DNA from: Eucommia ulmoides
Lineage: Eukaryota; Streptophyta; Magnoliopsida; Garryales; Eucommiaceae
Direction of reading: 5' to 3'
Length of the DNA stretch: 64,000 nucleotides
Assembly (NCBI GenBank): GCA_016647705.1
Contig: CM028329.1
Coordinates: 60,591,231 to 60,655,230 of the forward strand
Shown here: in pieces, positions 36,022-49,264 of the stretch
Layout of the letters: every line of letters begins with the position of its first letter
Position numbering within the stretch: the stretch's first letter is position 1
The notes under the pieces: generated by a model
Database searches by the model: none
The model's input: only the letters and a program-made list of their open reading frames with translations
Told to the model about the DNA's origin: nothing
Position numbers and translations under genes: made by a program

Positions 36022-37878
36022 TGTAACGACCCGGTTTCCAGGGCCGTCACACGGTTTCTCCTCTTGGAGAATAAGCACTAACTCGATAACCCGCTAATTA
36101 ATTACTAATTATTCCAAGAAATTTTACAAATTACGGCGACAGTTTTGTTTATCGATGATAATAATTTTACTAAATAATTAATATTTTAATTAATAAAAAA
36201 ACTGATAAATTTCGCACACGACGACGACAATTGGAATTATCATAAATTATTTAAGCCGATTTTACAATGGTAAATCAATCTGGTAAATTTATACTGCGCG
36301 GCATCAAATAATTAATAATTCGTCTTATGAAAATATTTTAATTACCATGTGACAACGAAAATTTTAATTATCAAATTCACCGATTACAACAATAAATAAT
36401 AAATACAATTTTTACAAATAGAAATTCAAGTGGATTTCATGTTGCCATTTCCTTCTCACCTGCCCTGCAATCAAAACTGTGGGATTGTGAGTCAACGCTC
36501 AGTAGAACTCCAACCACTCTAATACGTGCATTTAATTAATACGACAAATAAAACACATTGGCATGATTTTCACATAATCATAATTATTTCATAAAATTTA
36601 ACAGTTAAAATTCGACAACAATAACAACATAAATTTCACACAATAGGAAAATTAAATACATATATTAGAAGAGTTAGAAATTCTACCTGAAATCAGTAAT
36701 TAATTAATAGGGAACTTCTCTTTTCACTGCTTCTAATCTACTGTTTTTCCTTCCGCTTTATTTATTTTTCCTTTTCCTTCGTCGTCTGAACTCTTCTCTA
36801 TTGCGAGTAAGTACCAAACCCACACCCATATCTCATCTCTCTACATTCATGAACATATACCAAAAAAAATGTCTCTTAATGGTAAATCAATCTGGTAAAT
36901 TTATACTGCGCGGCATCAAGTAATTAATAATTCGTCTTATGAAAATATTTTAATTACCATGTGACAACGAAAATTTTAATTATCAAATTCACCGATTACA
37001 ACAATAAATAATAAATACAATTTTTACAAATAGAAATTCAAGTGGATTTCATGTTGCCATTTCCTTCTCACCGGCCCTGCAATCAAAACTGTGGGATTGT
37101 AAGTCAACGCTCAGTAGAACTCCAATCACTCTAATACATGCATTTAATTAATACGACAAATAAAATACATTGGCATGATTTTCACATAATTTTCACATAA
37201 TCATAATTATTTCATAAAATTTAACAGTTAAAATTCGACAACAATAACAACGTAAATTTCACACAATAGGAAAATTAAATACATATATTAGAAGAGTTAG
37301 AAATTCTACCTGAAATCAGTAATTAATTAATAGGAAACTTCTCTTTTCACTGCTTCTAATCTATTGTTTTTCATTCCGCTTTATTTATTTTTCCTTTTCC
37401 TTCGTCGTCTGAACTCTCCTCTATTGCGAGTAAGTACCAAACCCACACCCATATCTCATCTCTCTCCATTCATGAACATATCCCCAAAAAAAATGTCTCT
37501 TAATGGTGGGACCCTCCCCTCGTATACCAAACATCACACAAACATATATAAATATATGTTGATTTTAAAATGTGGAACCCACCTACCCATCATCTTTCCT
37601 TTATCATTCATTTTTTTTCCACACGTTTCAACCCTACTAAGGATAGCCCTTACACATGTTCTAGTTTTCACGCATTCCATGCAAGATTTTATTTAAAATT
37701 ACACAAACACCCCCAAATGTTTATAATATTGTTATTTGAACCTAAAATTATACTTTTTTTCACCCATATAAATTATCAAATATTTATTTATACTATAAAT
37801 TTACAAAATAGTCTCCAAAAATATTAAAATTTTATATAAAGTAATATTTTCAAGAATATAAATTTTTGGGGTATTACA
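36022..37878 (-). repeat. 3' LTR with internal ~612-bp tandem duplication
   Basis: 36269-36880 and 36881-37495 are near-identical; both start ATGGTAAATCAATCTGGTAA and both contain the ATTTCATGTTGCCATTTCC block. The partner LTR at 57173-58072 has the segment once. The duplication therefore arose after insertion or was lost from the other copy. Base 36021 and the four before it (ATTGA) should be the target duplication. Confidence 0.85.
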
Positions 37879-37891
37879 ATCTACCCCCCTT
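37879..37891 (-). promoter_or_regulatory. polypurine tract of the outer LTR element
   Basis: On the minus strand AAGGGGGGTAGAT directly precedes TGTAATACCCC, the LTR start. This is the usual plus-strand priming site of plant Ty3/gypsy elements. Confidence 0.75.
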
Positions 37892-39118
37892 AAATAAATT
37901 TGGCCCTCGAAATTTAATTCAAAACAATAATAATTCAGAACGCACCGCATGGTCATGTTAGTCACACTCGATTCTAGAACAATGATTCTCTATATAGGGT
38001 TTCATAACTGAAAGTCACCCATAATTCACATTCGTCAACATTCATTCCACTCATCTCAATATTCTCATTCGCAGTGGCCCACATTATATCCAACAACATA
38101 CAAACATAGTGCATTTTAGTCGGTAACACCTAGCACAGATAATCAATTGCTAAAGAATCTTATATTTTTAAATACTTCCGTTGCGCTACTCTGATAAAAA
38201 TAATAATAAATATGTATGCCTAATAAATATATTTTAAATATCATGGTAATCTCACTTGGATTGGGTCTATCTCAATTTCAAAAAGTGTACGACCTCGATA
38301 ATTTTTTCACTTGGTATGACTTTTCAAGTCCATTGTCATATTCCATTACTAACATTTACCAATTCCATCTGACATTTCAAGTCAACATATCTTATCCAAC
38401 CGATAGCCCAATTCCTTGGGGACCGTCCCGTGCGACTAAAAATAATCATCTCCAATATCCACATTAAAATTATAATTTAATTCCATAATATCGTAAATTC
38501 CTTCATAAATATCGAACAATCCAAATTTCAAATAATAAATTTTTCGTAATGCATCTGAAAACACATAAATACTTCTCAATGACATTAATACGTCTCAAAA
38601 CATCTAAATACGTCTCAATCATATAAATACGTTTTAAAACGCACAAACACATTCCAACTCCATAAATGTGTCTCCAAAGTCACGAGTTCAATACTAATTC
38701 AATACTCACGTAACTATATAAACAATAATATTACATAAAGTCCCCAATCGAATTTTTGAAGTACCAGTAAAGCTCAAAAATTCAAACTAGCATTTTCATT
38801 ACAATTTGGCTCCCAATAGTTTCACAATGATTCCACACTCTAAGTCCGCCGAATGCTAGTAGTAGACCAATATCTATTTACGTTATTTTTATCGGCGTAT
38901 TGTCTTCGTAGTATTAAAGCATTTTATGGATCAAATATTTTTATCCAAATCTACTTTCCAATAAAATATAACCACACTGGGCAGTATCCAAACTCCAACA
39001 AAATATCATCGTAACATAACAATCAAATTTAAATCAACCGGTTAACTCACTTGTATATAATAACATAACATACTTTCTTACCAGCCATATGATCGTTTTA
39101 CCTTACGATCGGGAGTTA

Positions 39119-39280
39119 TCATATCCACCCTGCAGGACTTGCCTGACAAGTAACAACATACATAATATATCCACCTTGTAGGACTTGCCTGACAGGTAAC
39201 AACATATATAATATATCCACCCTACTGGACTTGCCTGACAGGTAATAATATCCATCCTGCAAGACTTGCTTGACAGGTAA
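39119..39280. repeat. ~48-bp tandem repeats (CTGCAGGACTTGCCTGACAG)
   Basis: Units of about 45-50 bases, ACTTGCCTGACAGGTAACAA followed by an AT stretch and ATCCACCCTGCAGG, are repeated here, continue at 42006-42140 after the Helitron, and recur at 44425-44600. They belong to block Y of the outer element. Confidence 0.8.
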
Positions 39281-39435
39281 TCTATTATATAAAATAGGAC
39301 TGTTTTTTTGCTGACTAAGACAAATAAAAAATGTGACTAGGACATTTTTGATACATAAGTTTAGGGTCATAAAAGGAAACTAAATTTGTTGAAATGGAAA
39401 TAATGGTATATCATTATATATAAAATAGTTTATAA

Positions 39436-39489
<54 letters not shown>

Positions 39490-42005
39490 GAGGAATTATA
39501 TTACCATTTATTGAGGCACGGATTAAGGCACCGATTAAGACAAATTGTCAATCTACCTAATTCTCACACTCTCCCTAATTAATCGTTTTTCTTCTCAATC
39601 TCCCTGATTCTCTCTCTCCTAATTAACCCTAATTCTCACTCCCACAGTCTGAACTCTTAACGTCTAACCCTAAGCTCTTTCGATGCCAACGTTTCTCTTT
39701 CACTCATTCTGCAAGTTGACAACCTATCACGTCTCCGTAGTTGTCTCTCTCTCTCTGTCTCATTCTCTCCGTTGCCTCTCGATCTCATCGTCCTTTGTAG
39801 TACCGTCCACGAAATCAACCACCACGATCCACGAACTCAGCTAAAACAGTCCACAATCCATCTCTATCACCGCACCACTACCTCGTCGTCGCCGTAGTTT
39901 TCAAGACTTTCTCTGGAACAATAACGTTTACTTCCTATCAATTCGTTCTAAAATATTCTATCAATTTTTGTTCTATCACGGTAGAAATTAATGTTCTATC
40001 AATTTTTTTGTTATCATCTTTTGCTGAACTTTATTTTGTGTGTGTTGTGGTGTTCCTCACTTGGGCATGTCATTTTTGTTCTTCATCTTGATGGGTGTTT
40101 TTAAGTATTAATCGATGCTCTGATTTGGCTTTTGTATTGGGTTTGATTGTGAATGCGGCAGTGGTATGCAATGGATGAACCACCATCTCTTTGACAATGA
40201 AGGTTGAGAAATCCATTGATAGGCCTCTTGGTAGTGACGTATTTTGTGCGTTTCTACCTATAATGAGCTTCAATAGGTCTTTCCCCCTCTCTCTCTCTCC
40301 CATTCAAAATTTTGGTAATGGATTTTCTAAATTAGATTTAAAAAGAAAATCCACTCTTTGTTTCATTTGTTCTCTAAGGCAGTGGTTTACATTTGGTAGG
40401 TATCTTCTTGAGTTGAAAATGTATAGATTTTTTTGTCGAATTAATTTTGTGTGCAAATTAAATTTTGCAAAAAAAAATTCCTGATAAATATTGTCATGTT
40501 TTTAAGATTTTGAATTTCTTGTATATTGCAGTTTTTTTATTTGTTTTATTTTACTTTGTTTTATTGGATGCAAGTTTTGTCGAAGAAAGATGATGAAAAC
40601 TCATCCCTTAATCTCTTTTCTATATTTATAAGTTATAAGGTGCGTTTGTCAACATTTTGTTCCTACTTTTGTTTTTATATGTAGAAATTTTAGAACAACG
40701 CAAGAAAAATTTCTTTGTTTGTTTCCATATTTTTGTTTTAATTCTCAGTATTCTGGAAAAAGAAACAATCTGGGAACATAAACATTGAAAATGGGACTTT
40801 AGCCAATTTTTTATTTTTTATTTTTTTCTGTGTGTTTTTGTTTATTATTTCATTCTTAGAAGACGAGGAATAAACAAAAAGTATTTTTTTTTCTAGATTT
40901 GTAGAACGAATTTCATGGATTAGCATATGAACAAATTATTGTAGTTTTTGTCACAAGCTTTACTTGGTTCTATTTCAAACCATTGATTCAAAATTGCAAA
41001 GATTTTTTTTTAATAACTGTGATGAATTCGTGACTTTTTTCAAGTTTATAAATTGCATAATTTGTATTTGTTAGACACTTTTTCCGAATGAATAGATTGT
41101 GTTGTTATTGGTTCGTGTGATTGGTGTTGGGGGCTTTTTTGCTCCGGTAATCCAACACATTGTTCTTGATATGTATATATATTTTTCCCCTTTCATTTTT
41201 TTTCTTTTTCTTAAAGTTTTTTTCCTGCCCCATTTCCAAATAGATTTTTAGGCATGAAATACTAACTATAAGGAGTTATATATTTACAATTAGAGCGATA
41301 ATTTTTCTTTATGTCAATCTGCTTATCCTCTCGTATTTATTTTTTCTAATTTTTGTTTCAAATCAAGTTCGAGTGGTTGTTTGCATTTTTTTTACTTTCA
41401 ATCGGGTTCAATTGATGTAATTTTATTTGCATTAGATTTTTGTGCAAGCGTTTTAAATGTTGAAATTGACGAGCATGTTGTACAAAGAAAGACTGTCTTT
41501 TCTTTTGAAAAAATTAGATAACTTTAAATTACTAATTATTTTTATGTTGGTTAAAAAACCGAAGTGTTTGGGAATGTTATATAAACAAATTAAGTTGTGT
41601 TATTTTTTTTTAAATGTTGGTTATGGTTGTGTCTACTTGGAAGACCAGAGTTGAGATTATGGGAAACAAATAGTGTTTTGTCATTTTTTTTGAATTATTT
41701 GCGAAGTTTTATTGAATTGTCAATAGTCGGACTTTGAATATGTTGTATAAATAATTGGAGTGTCATTTTTTTAATATTGTATATGTATTATTAATTTGTA
41801 TCTAATTGTGGTTTATTAAAATTATTTGACAAGTAAAAAAAAAAAAAAAACTTTAACAATTTGATGGTTTATTTCTTTTATTATTTAACTCCAATTTTAT
41901 TATTATGCAATTTATTTATTTTTTTACTCTAAAATATGTTATTAAAGTTACTCCAATTAAGGTATATGTTTTAGTCCGTGCCTTCATACAAAGGTTATCC
42001 ACTAA
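39281..42005 (+). mobile_element. Helitron, 2.7 kb, with empty-site evidence
   Basis: Starts A|TCTATTATATAAAA and ends CCACTAA|T. The 3' end CCGTGCCTTCATACAAAGG..CTAA is a worn version of the hairpin end of the 58073-61912 Helitron. Joining the flanks gives GACAGGTAA+TAATATATAT, which matches the uninterrupted paralogue at 44540-44575. The inside is a CT-rich leader (39560-39900) followed by AT-rich sequence. I find no Rep/helicase and no recognisable captured gene. Transposition would have relied on an autonomous Helitron. Confidence 0.82.
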
Positions 42006-44745
42006 TAATATATATAATATATCCCCCTGCAGGACTTGTCTGACAGGTAACAACATATATAATATATCTACTCTGCAGGATTTACTTGACAGGTAATAAT
42101 ATATATAATATATCCACTCTGCAGGACTTGTAGGTAATCCACATCTCGCAGGACATATCCTCCTAACGAGAAGACAACTATGGCATAGCAGGATAATAAA
42201 AAATTATGTTTCACCTTTAAAATTTTACTTGATCCATTAATCATCATAAAACGGTCTATTTCCATCAAAAAAAAAATTCACAATTTAATACGAAAATATA
42301 ATATGACGATTTATATAGAAGACAATAAACACGTTTAAATTAATATTTCTAATTCAACGACAATTTTTATGGTCCACGGCTAATACGGCACTCACCCAGA
42401 CTTATTTAACTTACTATTGGTAAATTACATTAATCAAGCACCACCTAAAATGTTAATATGTTCAAATTGAAATTGTAGCGACCCAAGTGAAATATTGGTA
42501 ACAATACATGGGTGCAATGTGTCAAACCACCAAAAACATAATGGAGACATTAATGCGTGTATATATATATTATTAACCCCACCAGATATTAATATTTTTT
42601 ACCACAACCATATATTAGGAATTTGTCATCTATTACATATTAATACCAAATCAAATGCTCCATATTTCGTTTATAAAAATCCGAGAAATTTATCAATTAA
42701 TTGAATAATTTTTACAACAACGGTTTATACAAATATTACAAAGTATAACTTAATATCTAGTCCCAATTTGTCAAGTCAATTTTAATTCTAACATGTTAAT
42801 ATGATCAAATTGAAACCAAAGGGACCAAAGCGAGTTTTTGTCAAACTTCAAGTGCACAAAGTGTCAAACTTCCATAAACTTTAGGAGCAAATTAGTTCCT
42901 TTAGAGTTTCATTGCAAATCATAATCGTCTAGACAATAATGGCGAAGGAGGACAAAATCTCATACTTGGTCAAAACTTACCATCAGCTCCAAATTACACG
43001 CTGTCAATCATTTATGCATATGGTAGTTTCATTTTAGTCCATAAAGTTATATTTGTCTCAATCTTGTCCATATGGCTTGACAACTATATTTTTTTTTTCC
43101 ATTCTTTGTTTTTTCTAATTTGTAAGAGAATGTTAGACACAGCTTGATTGGCGATCATAATTTAAAGTAGGTGATAGAATTGAGAAACATAGAACACTGG
43201 GAGTCTACAACCGGTAAATTTTTCTTTTTTCTTTTTTTTGCTAAATGACATTGGAAAAAGGGAAACCATGCCTGAGTTTCATCGATTGAAGGGTAATTTT
43301 CAATTACATCCTAAGAAAAAACGTGCTTAAAGAGTGAAATTCAATATATCCGGACACAAATCCATTTTTATAGTTGAAATAATTATGTGTTGATACTCAG
43401 CAGATCGAAACCCTGGTCCACCATATAGTTCCCATGGTTATATATTTACATTGTTTTAGAATTTTCAATATTATACGAATATAAAATTTACTATTTTCAA
43501 ATATTACTTTACTTATTATGACTAATGGATATTTATTATTTTTAAATATCACAGTAGTCTCATTTGGATTGAATCTATCTCAAATTCAACAGGTCTACAA
43601 CCTGGATAATTTTTTCACTTGACATGACTTTTCAAGTCCACTGTCATATCCCATAACCAACATCTACCAATTCCATCTGACATTTCAAGCCAACATCTTA
43701 TCCAACCGATAGCCCAATTCCTTGGGGACCGTCCTGTGCGACTAAAAACAATTATCTCCAATATCCACATTAAAATTACAATTTAGTTCCATAATATCGT
43801 AAATTCCTTCATAAATATCGAACAATCCAAATTTTAAATAATTAATTTTCCGTAATACATCTGAAAACACATAAATACTTCTCAACGACATTAATACGTC
43901 TCAAAACATCTAAATACATCTCAATCATATAAATACATTTTAAAACGCACAAACACATTCCAACTACATAAATGTGTCTCCAAAGTCACGAGTTCAATAC
44001 TGAATTCAATACTCACATAACTATATAAACAACAATATTACATAAAGTCCCCAATCGAATTTCTGAAGTACAAGTTAAACTCAAAAATTCAAACTAGCAT
44101 TTTCATAACAATTTGACTCCCAATAGTCTCACAATGATTCCACACTCTGACTCCGCCAAACACTAGTAGTGGACCAATATCTATTTACGTTATTTTTATC
44201 GGTGTACTGTCTTCGTAGTATTAAAGCATTTTATGGATCAAGTATTTTTATCAAAATTCACTTTCCAATAAAATATAGCCACACTAGGCAGTATCCAAAC
44301 TCCAACAAAATATCATCGTAACAGAATAATCAAATTTAAATCAATTGGTCAACTCACTTGTATATAATCACATAACATACTTTCTTACCAGCCATAGGAT
44401 CATTTTACCTCACGATCAGGAGTTATCATATTCACCCTGCAAGACTTGCCTGATAAGTAACAACATACATAATATATCCACCCTGCAGGACTTGCCTGAC
44501 AGGTAACAACATATATAATATATCCATCCTGCAGGACTTGCTTGACAGATAATAATATATATAATATATCCATCCTACAGAATTTGCCTGATAGGTAATC
44601 CACATTTCGTAACCTAACGAGAAGACAACTATGGCATAGCAAGATAATAAAAAATTATTTTTCACATTTAAATTTTTACTTGATCCATTAATCTTCGTAA
44701 AACAGTCAATTTCCATCAATACTTTTGTTTTTCACAATTTAATAT

Positions 44746-45455
44746 TGTTGGTGTTTAGAATTGGTCCAGCCAGTAGTATGGTCCGAACACTCTCGGATCA
44801 GGGATGAAGGGGTTATTGATCTCGCGTCTTTCTGTGCTGCAGCCGGGTCGGTTGGCCGAACTAGCCTGAATACGAACCCGGGTCTTAATTTCTTTCCTTG
44901 TTCCTGGCCGCTGTCCAGGCTGAGCTTCTGGTCGCCACTTGCATAAAGGACGGTCGGGTTGTTCCCGGCGTGTCCCCTCCGGTGTGAGAGTAAGGATCAG
45001 GGGGAAAAAAATAGATCGAAGAGTTACTGTTACCTCGACCTGTCTGATCGATCCGAGGTGAATTTTTTCTCTCTACAATGGTTTTCTCGTCTTTGTCAAG
45101 TGTGGAGGAAGCTTCTTATTTATATGTGAAAGAGCGATTAGCATAAACAAGATTAAGAACTTAAGCTCAGATTACCAGTAAGCAGTCAGGTACGTGGACG
45201 GAACGACGGATTAGAGCTATGGGCCTGGGCCCTGGGGCCCATTACTATTGAGGATGAGGCTGGCACAGGACCTCCCGAGATGGCAAGTGAGGTCAGCTCC
45301 ATCCAAGGAGATCGATCTGGGTTCCCCGATCTCCCGCGGGTTGCCGAACACAACCAGCCCAAGCTACCTATTTACCAGGCTGGGACGAAAGTGGCTCTAC
45401 GGAAGATATGGCCTTATCGGCAGACATGTGGAGGGGTCCAACTTTACCCACATCA
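44746..45455 (-). repeat. 3' LTR of the Tat-like element
   Basis: Direct repeat of 55193-55878. In plus reading it begins TGTTGGTGTTTAGAATTGG and ends TTTACCCACATCA. On the minus side it is preceded by a purine-rich CTTGGGGAGTAAC, a plausible polypurine tract at 45456-45468. Confidence 0.9.
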
Positions 45456-45760
45456 GTTACTCCCCAAGCCTTTTCGTGGAAGTGGAACACGAGACGCTAA
45501 GGTTTCAACGGTCAGGCCTCATGGAGCGGGCACCCGTGCTGAATGATAGAGCGATCGGTGGAATCGGCATGCCACAGGCCGTCCGGGAATGTCTACTTGG
45601 AGTCTCCAGGAAGCTAGACCGACGTGTCCGATGCGCCTTTTGGCTCTTCGAGGAAGCCAGGCTGTCAGTTTGTCCGGATGCCTAACACGTGGCTGCGATG
45701 CCAGAATCGGTGTTCTGCGAGCCGCTCGATAAGATACGACGCTTGGACTTCTCGGCACCC

Positions 45761-45768
45761 TATAAATA
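45761..45768 (+). promoter_or_regulatory. TATA box for the antisense gene of the Tat-like element
   Basis: CCCTATAAATACGCG on the plus strand lies 120 bases before the first ATG (45888) of the opposite-strand gene. It gives that gene its own promoter just inside the LTR. Confidence 0.55.
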
Positions 45769-45887
45769 CGCGATCCATTCTCCAAATTTTGCCACCAAAT
45801 TTTCGTGAAAACTCTCACCGGCCTCCGGAGCACGGTACTTCTCCTGTCCTTGCTTTCTTTTCTCCTCTTTTCATCTTTCTCTCTCTC

Positions 45888-48001
45888 ATGTCTTCTGCCT
45901 CTAAGGCAGGCTGTTCGGGGGAAAGCACGTCCTTAATAGATGTGATATCCGCATATTCTCCTGGCATCTAGATGGAGCTCAGCTCCTCTGCGACTGAGTC
46001 GGCTCTTCCCGTTCTCCCGACCTTCGAGTCAAATGATGGACAGGAGCCCACCGTTCAGCGGACGACTTCGTCCGAGGAGTCTCAGGGGGATACCGGAGCA
46101 GGGGCACTCCCTACGACTGGTCCTTTCCATGGACCTCGGAGGACGAGTCAGGTGGCGGGCTCCACCGGTAGTTTTGTTGCTGCTAAGCCGTCTACATCCG
46201 GGTACCCACCACAGGCGAGTTCGACTTCACGTCGATCAGCCAGTATAGTTCCCCGGGGCGCTCCGGTCTGGGAGCTAAAATTTGAGCTCTCAAAGAAAGC
46301 GATTTGCAGGCTCCACAATAAGTATGCGATGCCTAGCTCGGTAGTGCTCCGAACAGCAAGACTGGACAACCGAGCATGCGACCCACCCGAGGGGTGTATC
46401 TCAGTCTACGACCAGCAACTGCAAGCCGGACTGCAATTTTTCATCCACCCCTAGGTGAGGGAGGTCTGTTGAGATTTGGGTCTGTGTCCATTACAACTTT
46501 CTCCTAATAGTATATGCCTCATCGTGTCATTCCACATTATTTGTTTGGCTGAAGGAGTGACACCGTCCCTCGACCTGTTCTACACTCTATTCCTGGCGAA
46601 GACCATGCCCGACGGTAAGGGCTCGTTTTATTTATCAGCTCGGCAGAAGTTCCTCAAGGGCTACCTTGACTCCATCAAAGACTGGAAGCCAGGGTTCTTC
46701 TTATTGGGAGATACCGGTTGGGAGTCCAATGAGAAGCCATCGTTTGATTTTTCGATCCAAAGACACTAGGGTGATCTTGGTAAGCTTTTTCAGCTCGCAT
46801 CTCATTCCCCTTACTCCGGTTTTCGTTCTGACGAGCTTCTTTTCTTTTCTTAGTAACCAGGAAGCGCCAGCCTAGTGAGGAGATCTTGCAAGAGAAATAG
46901 ATAATCCTCAGGACGCCGTTTACAAACGTCGGTCCTCTGCTCATGTCATGCCTATACAACATCTATTTTTGGAGCAACCCGACCCTAAACTCGGAATCGA
47001 AAAACGGCAAATGCACTGAGCCCGTCCCCGTCGTTCTTCTTTACTTGTTTTTCTTCCTATTGATGCGATTATTCGTTTTGCTCGTTTTGTAGAGATGGCC
47101 TGGCTGCGATAGCCTGGATGGCGAAGAAAAATATGGACTCTCAACAGGCCGCCCGAGGCACTCCGGCCGGGACGAGGACAGAGGAGGTGAGGCTGGTAAG
47201 CCAAGCCCGGCCTATCCTCACACCCAGGAAGGCCGACACCCCGGTGGCCGCGAGTGCCACAAGGATAAAGATCATCGAGGATGACCTAGCCTCATTCGTA
47301 AGGAAGGACAAGGGGAAGAGGAAGGTGGGGACATCAAACGCGTCATCCGGTTGTCACAAAAAGAGCCGAGCCGCCACCCCGGTCCAGGATGAGGAGCAGT
47401 CACATGAAGGCACCGAAGGAGTAGAGCTAATAATCCATACCGGGCTCTAACCCGACCAATCGGCGACCCAGAATGGGTCCATGCTGACACAGTTCACGAT
47501 GCGAATAGTGCCTCCAGCAGATAGGAGGAGGTTCGCCGACAAGACGGATGCCAAGCTCTATACCAACCTGAATTGGCATACGCTCTTGGTAAATCTCCCC
47601 GGTTAGTCTTTAGAACTTTGAAAATCCTTTACATTTTTAATGATATTGTTATTGACCGTGCAGGCGCTGTTTGCCTCGCTGGAGGCCCGTGCTCGTCTGC
47701 ACCAGTCCAACCAAGCACTTGAAGCGCTCGTACAGGAGAGGGAGAAGGACATCCAACTCTTGGAAGATTACAAGAAGGAGGTCGACCGGGTGACCCGGAC
47801 CGTATCGCCGTTAGCATGATTGGGCTCGGCTTCAAATAAGCGATCAACTCCTTGCGCCAATAGTTCTCCGAGATGGACTCCTCAAGGCTGACCCTCGAGC
47901 TGACCAGCGAGGACATTGCCGAGGCCCAAGCGGGGCAGGACGCCGCGCTAGATAGTTCACCCACGACCCCTATCACCAAGCCAACCATCCGAGACCTGTG
48001 A
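45888..48001 (+). pseudogene. antisense gene of the Tat-like element (Transposase_28, 'putative gypsy type transposon')
   Basis: The reading frame runs plus-ward, opposite to gag-pol. From ATG 45888 an S/T-rich head leads into a conserved domain: ACDPPEGCISVYDQQLQAGL, then CPLQLSPNS, IICLAEGVTPSLDLFYTLF and DGKGSFYLSARQKFL. I recall this as the Transposase_28 family (PF04195), found in plant gypsy elements; its role is unknown. GT-AG introns are visible at 46780-46853 and 47589-47663, and an acceptor at 47091-47092. The part after 47664 is a coiled-coil-like ALFASLEARARLHQSNQALE region. In-frame stops at 45969 (TAG), 46452 (TAG) and 46467 (TGA), and a frameshift after ~47815, make it a pseudogene. 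Confidence 0.75.
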
Positions 48002-48464
48002 GAAAGGGACGGCGGGAGAGGCCGCAGCCGACCAGTCCACTAGCCTAGCTTGACCAGCCCATTTTTAGCTACCTCTTTTATTTTATTTTATTTTTTATTT
48101 TTTTTTTGTGTGTGGCGCAGCAGACAACGGGCTTGTAACTTGCGGGCAGTAGCCCCGCCACTTTTTTTAAATTTAAAACCGATCTGAATATAAAATACTT
48201 TTGCTCTTCTTTCTCTTATGTCCGTTTTGTTTGCCGATTGCCGACATTTTCGGGAAAAAAATTAATTTTCACCACAAGTGGCCAAGGTTTGCCTAGTTAG
48301 AGAACGACTCATGTGCCCGACGTTCCCCACGATCCTTGTCTCTCAGTCAATCAAGATAGCTCGTGATAAGCGAGATGTGGTGGTCGACTAGGTAGTACGA
48401 ATTGTTCTGTGCCCGGTCAACTTGAATCACTTGGACCATCAATCGTTCTGTAGCCGAACACCTT

Positions 48465-49090
48465 GCCCCCAGACAGTCAATAGAGCCCGATCTAGCCAGG
48501 TTGCATTGGTCTTTTCCTAGGCAGAAACGTTAAGATACCCTATGGTGGTTGGTATTTTGCCCCCCAGACGATCAAGGGAGCTTGTTTCGAGCTAGTTGTT
48601 GAAGGCGTCTTTTTTGGTGTGATCAGCATGATTTCGCCAAGTTACTTTGATTTTGCCCCCCAGACGGCTAAGACAGCTCATCAACAACGGTCTGTCGAGG
48701 ACATCTTTTGCATGATAAGCAAACTTTGGCTGAGGTTAATTTTGCCCCCCAGACGATCGAATGAGCTCGCTCTGAGCGAGCTGCGAAGGTCGGCATAATT
48801 TCACCAGTTCATTTTATTTTGCCCCCAGATGATCTGACCAACCCAATTTTTGGAGCTCGTCGATCTTCTTTAGGTTGTGGCCCTTCACTTCGTTTTCATT
48901 CCTGGATCAACCCCTAGGCTTAGAGGGCTACCTCGGCCTGGGTTGATGGCTGGGACCTGGCTTGGTCCCGCCTTTAAAGGGATAAGGGGTTTGGGAGGGT
49001 TTGCCCCGACCTCTCAGCACACAGAAGGCTATTCTTTCCTGCCCTAGAATTTTGTTTGGGATCGTTTTTGCCTCCCAGACGATCTGTCGA
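48465..49090. repeat. GCCCCCCAGACGATC motif array, six units
   Basis: The motif GCCCCCCAGACGATC..GAGCTC, usually preceded by TTTT, recurs at about 48472, 48559, 48654, 48745, 48827 and 49070. The first five units are 80-95 bases apart. The array lies between the integrase and the antisense gene. Units are diverged outside the motif. Function unknown. Confidence 0.75.
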
Positions 49091-49264
49091 GCTCGGTTGT
49101 TTTGAGATGGACGATCTTCTTTGGGGTTCGATCCACGAGTGAGTGACTTTGTGAAAAATAGAAGTTCATTGAACTGAAAACGCTTTCTTTTCATTTACCA
49201 TAACCTTTTGCATTACAAGTCGTGCAAGATCAAAATAAAAAGTTTTGGGCAAGTTGTGTGGTTT

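Noticed and set aside
40070-40484. Possible captured gene in the 39281-42005 Helitron
   Set aside because: Short frames on both strands with no recognisable motif and no consistent splice sites.
45248-45685. 145-codon plus frame at the LTR border
   Set aside because: It spans the LTR and non-coding leader upstream of the TATA box at 45761, and shows no domain. I considered it as part of the antisense gene and dropped it.
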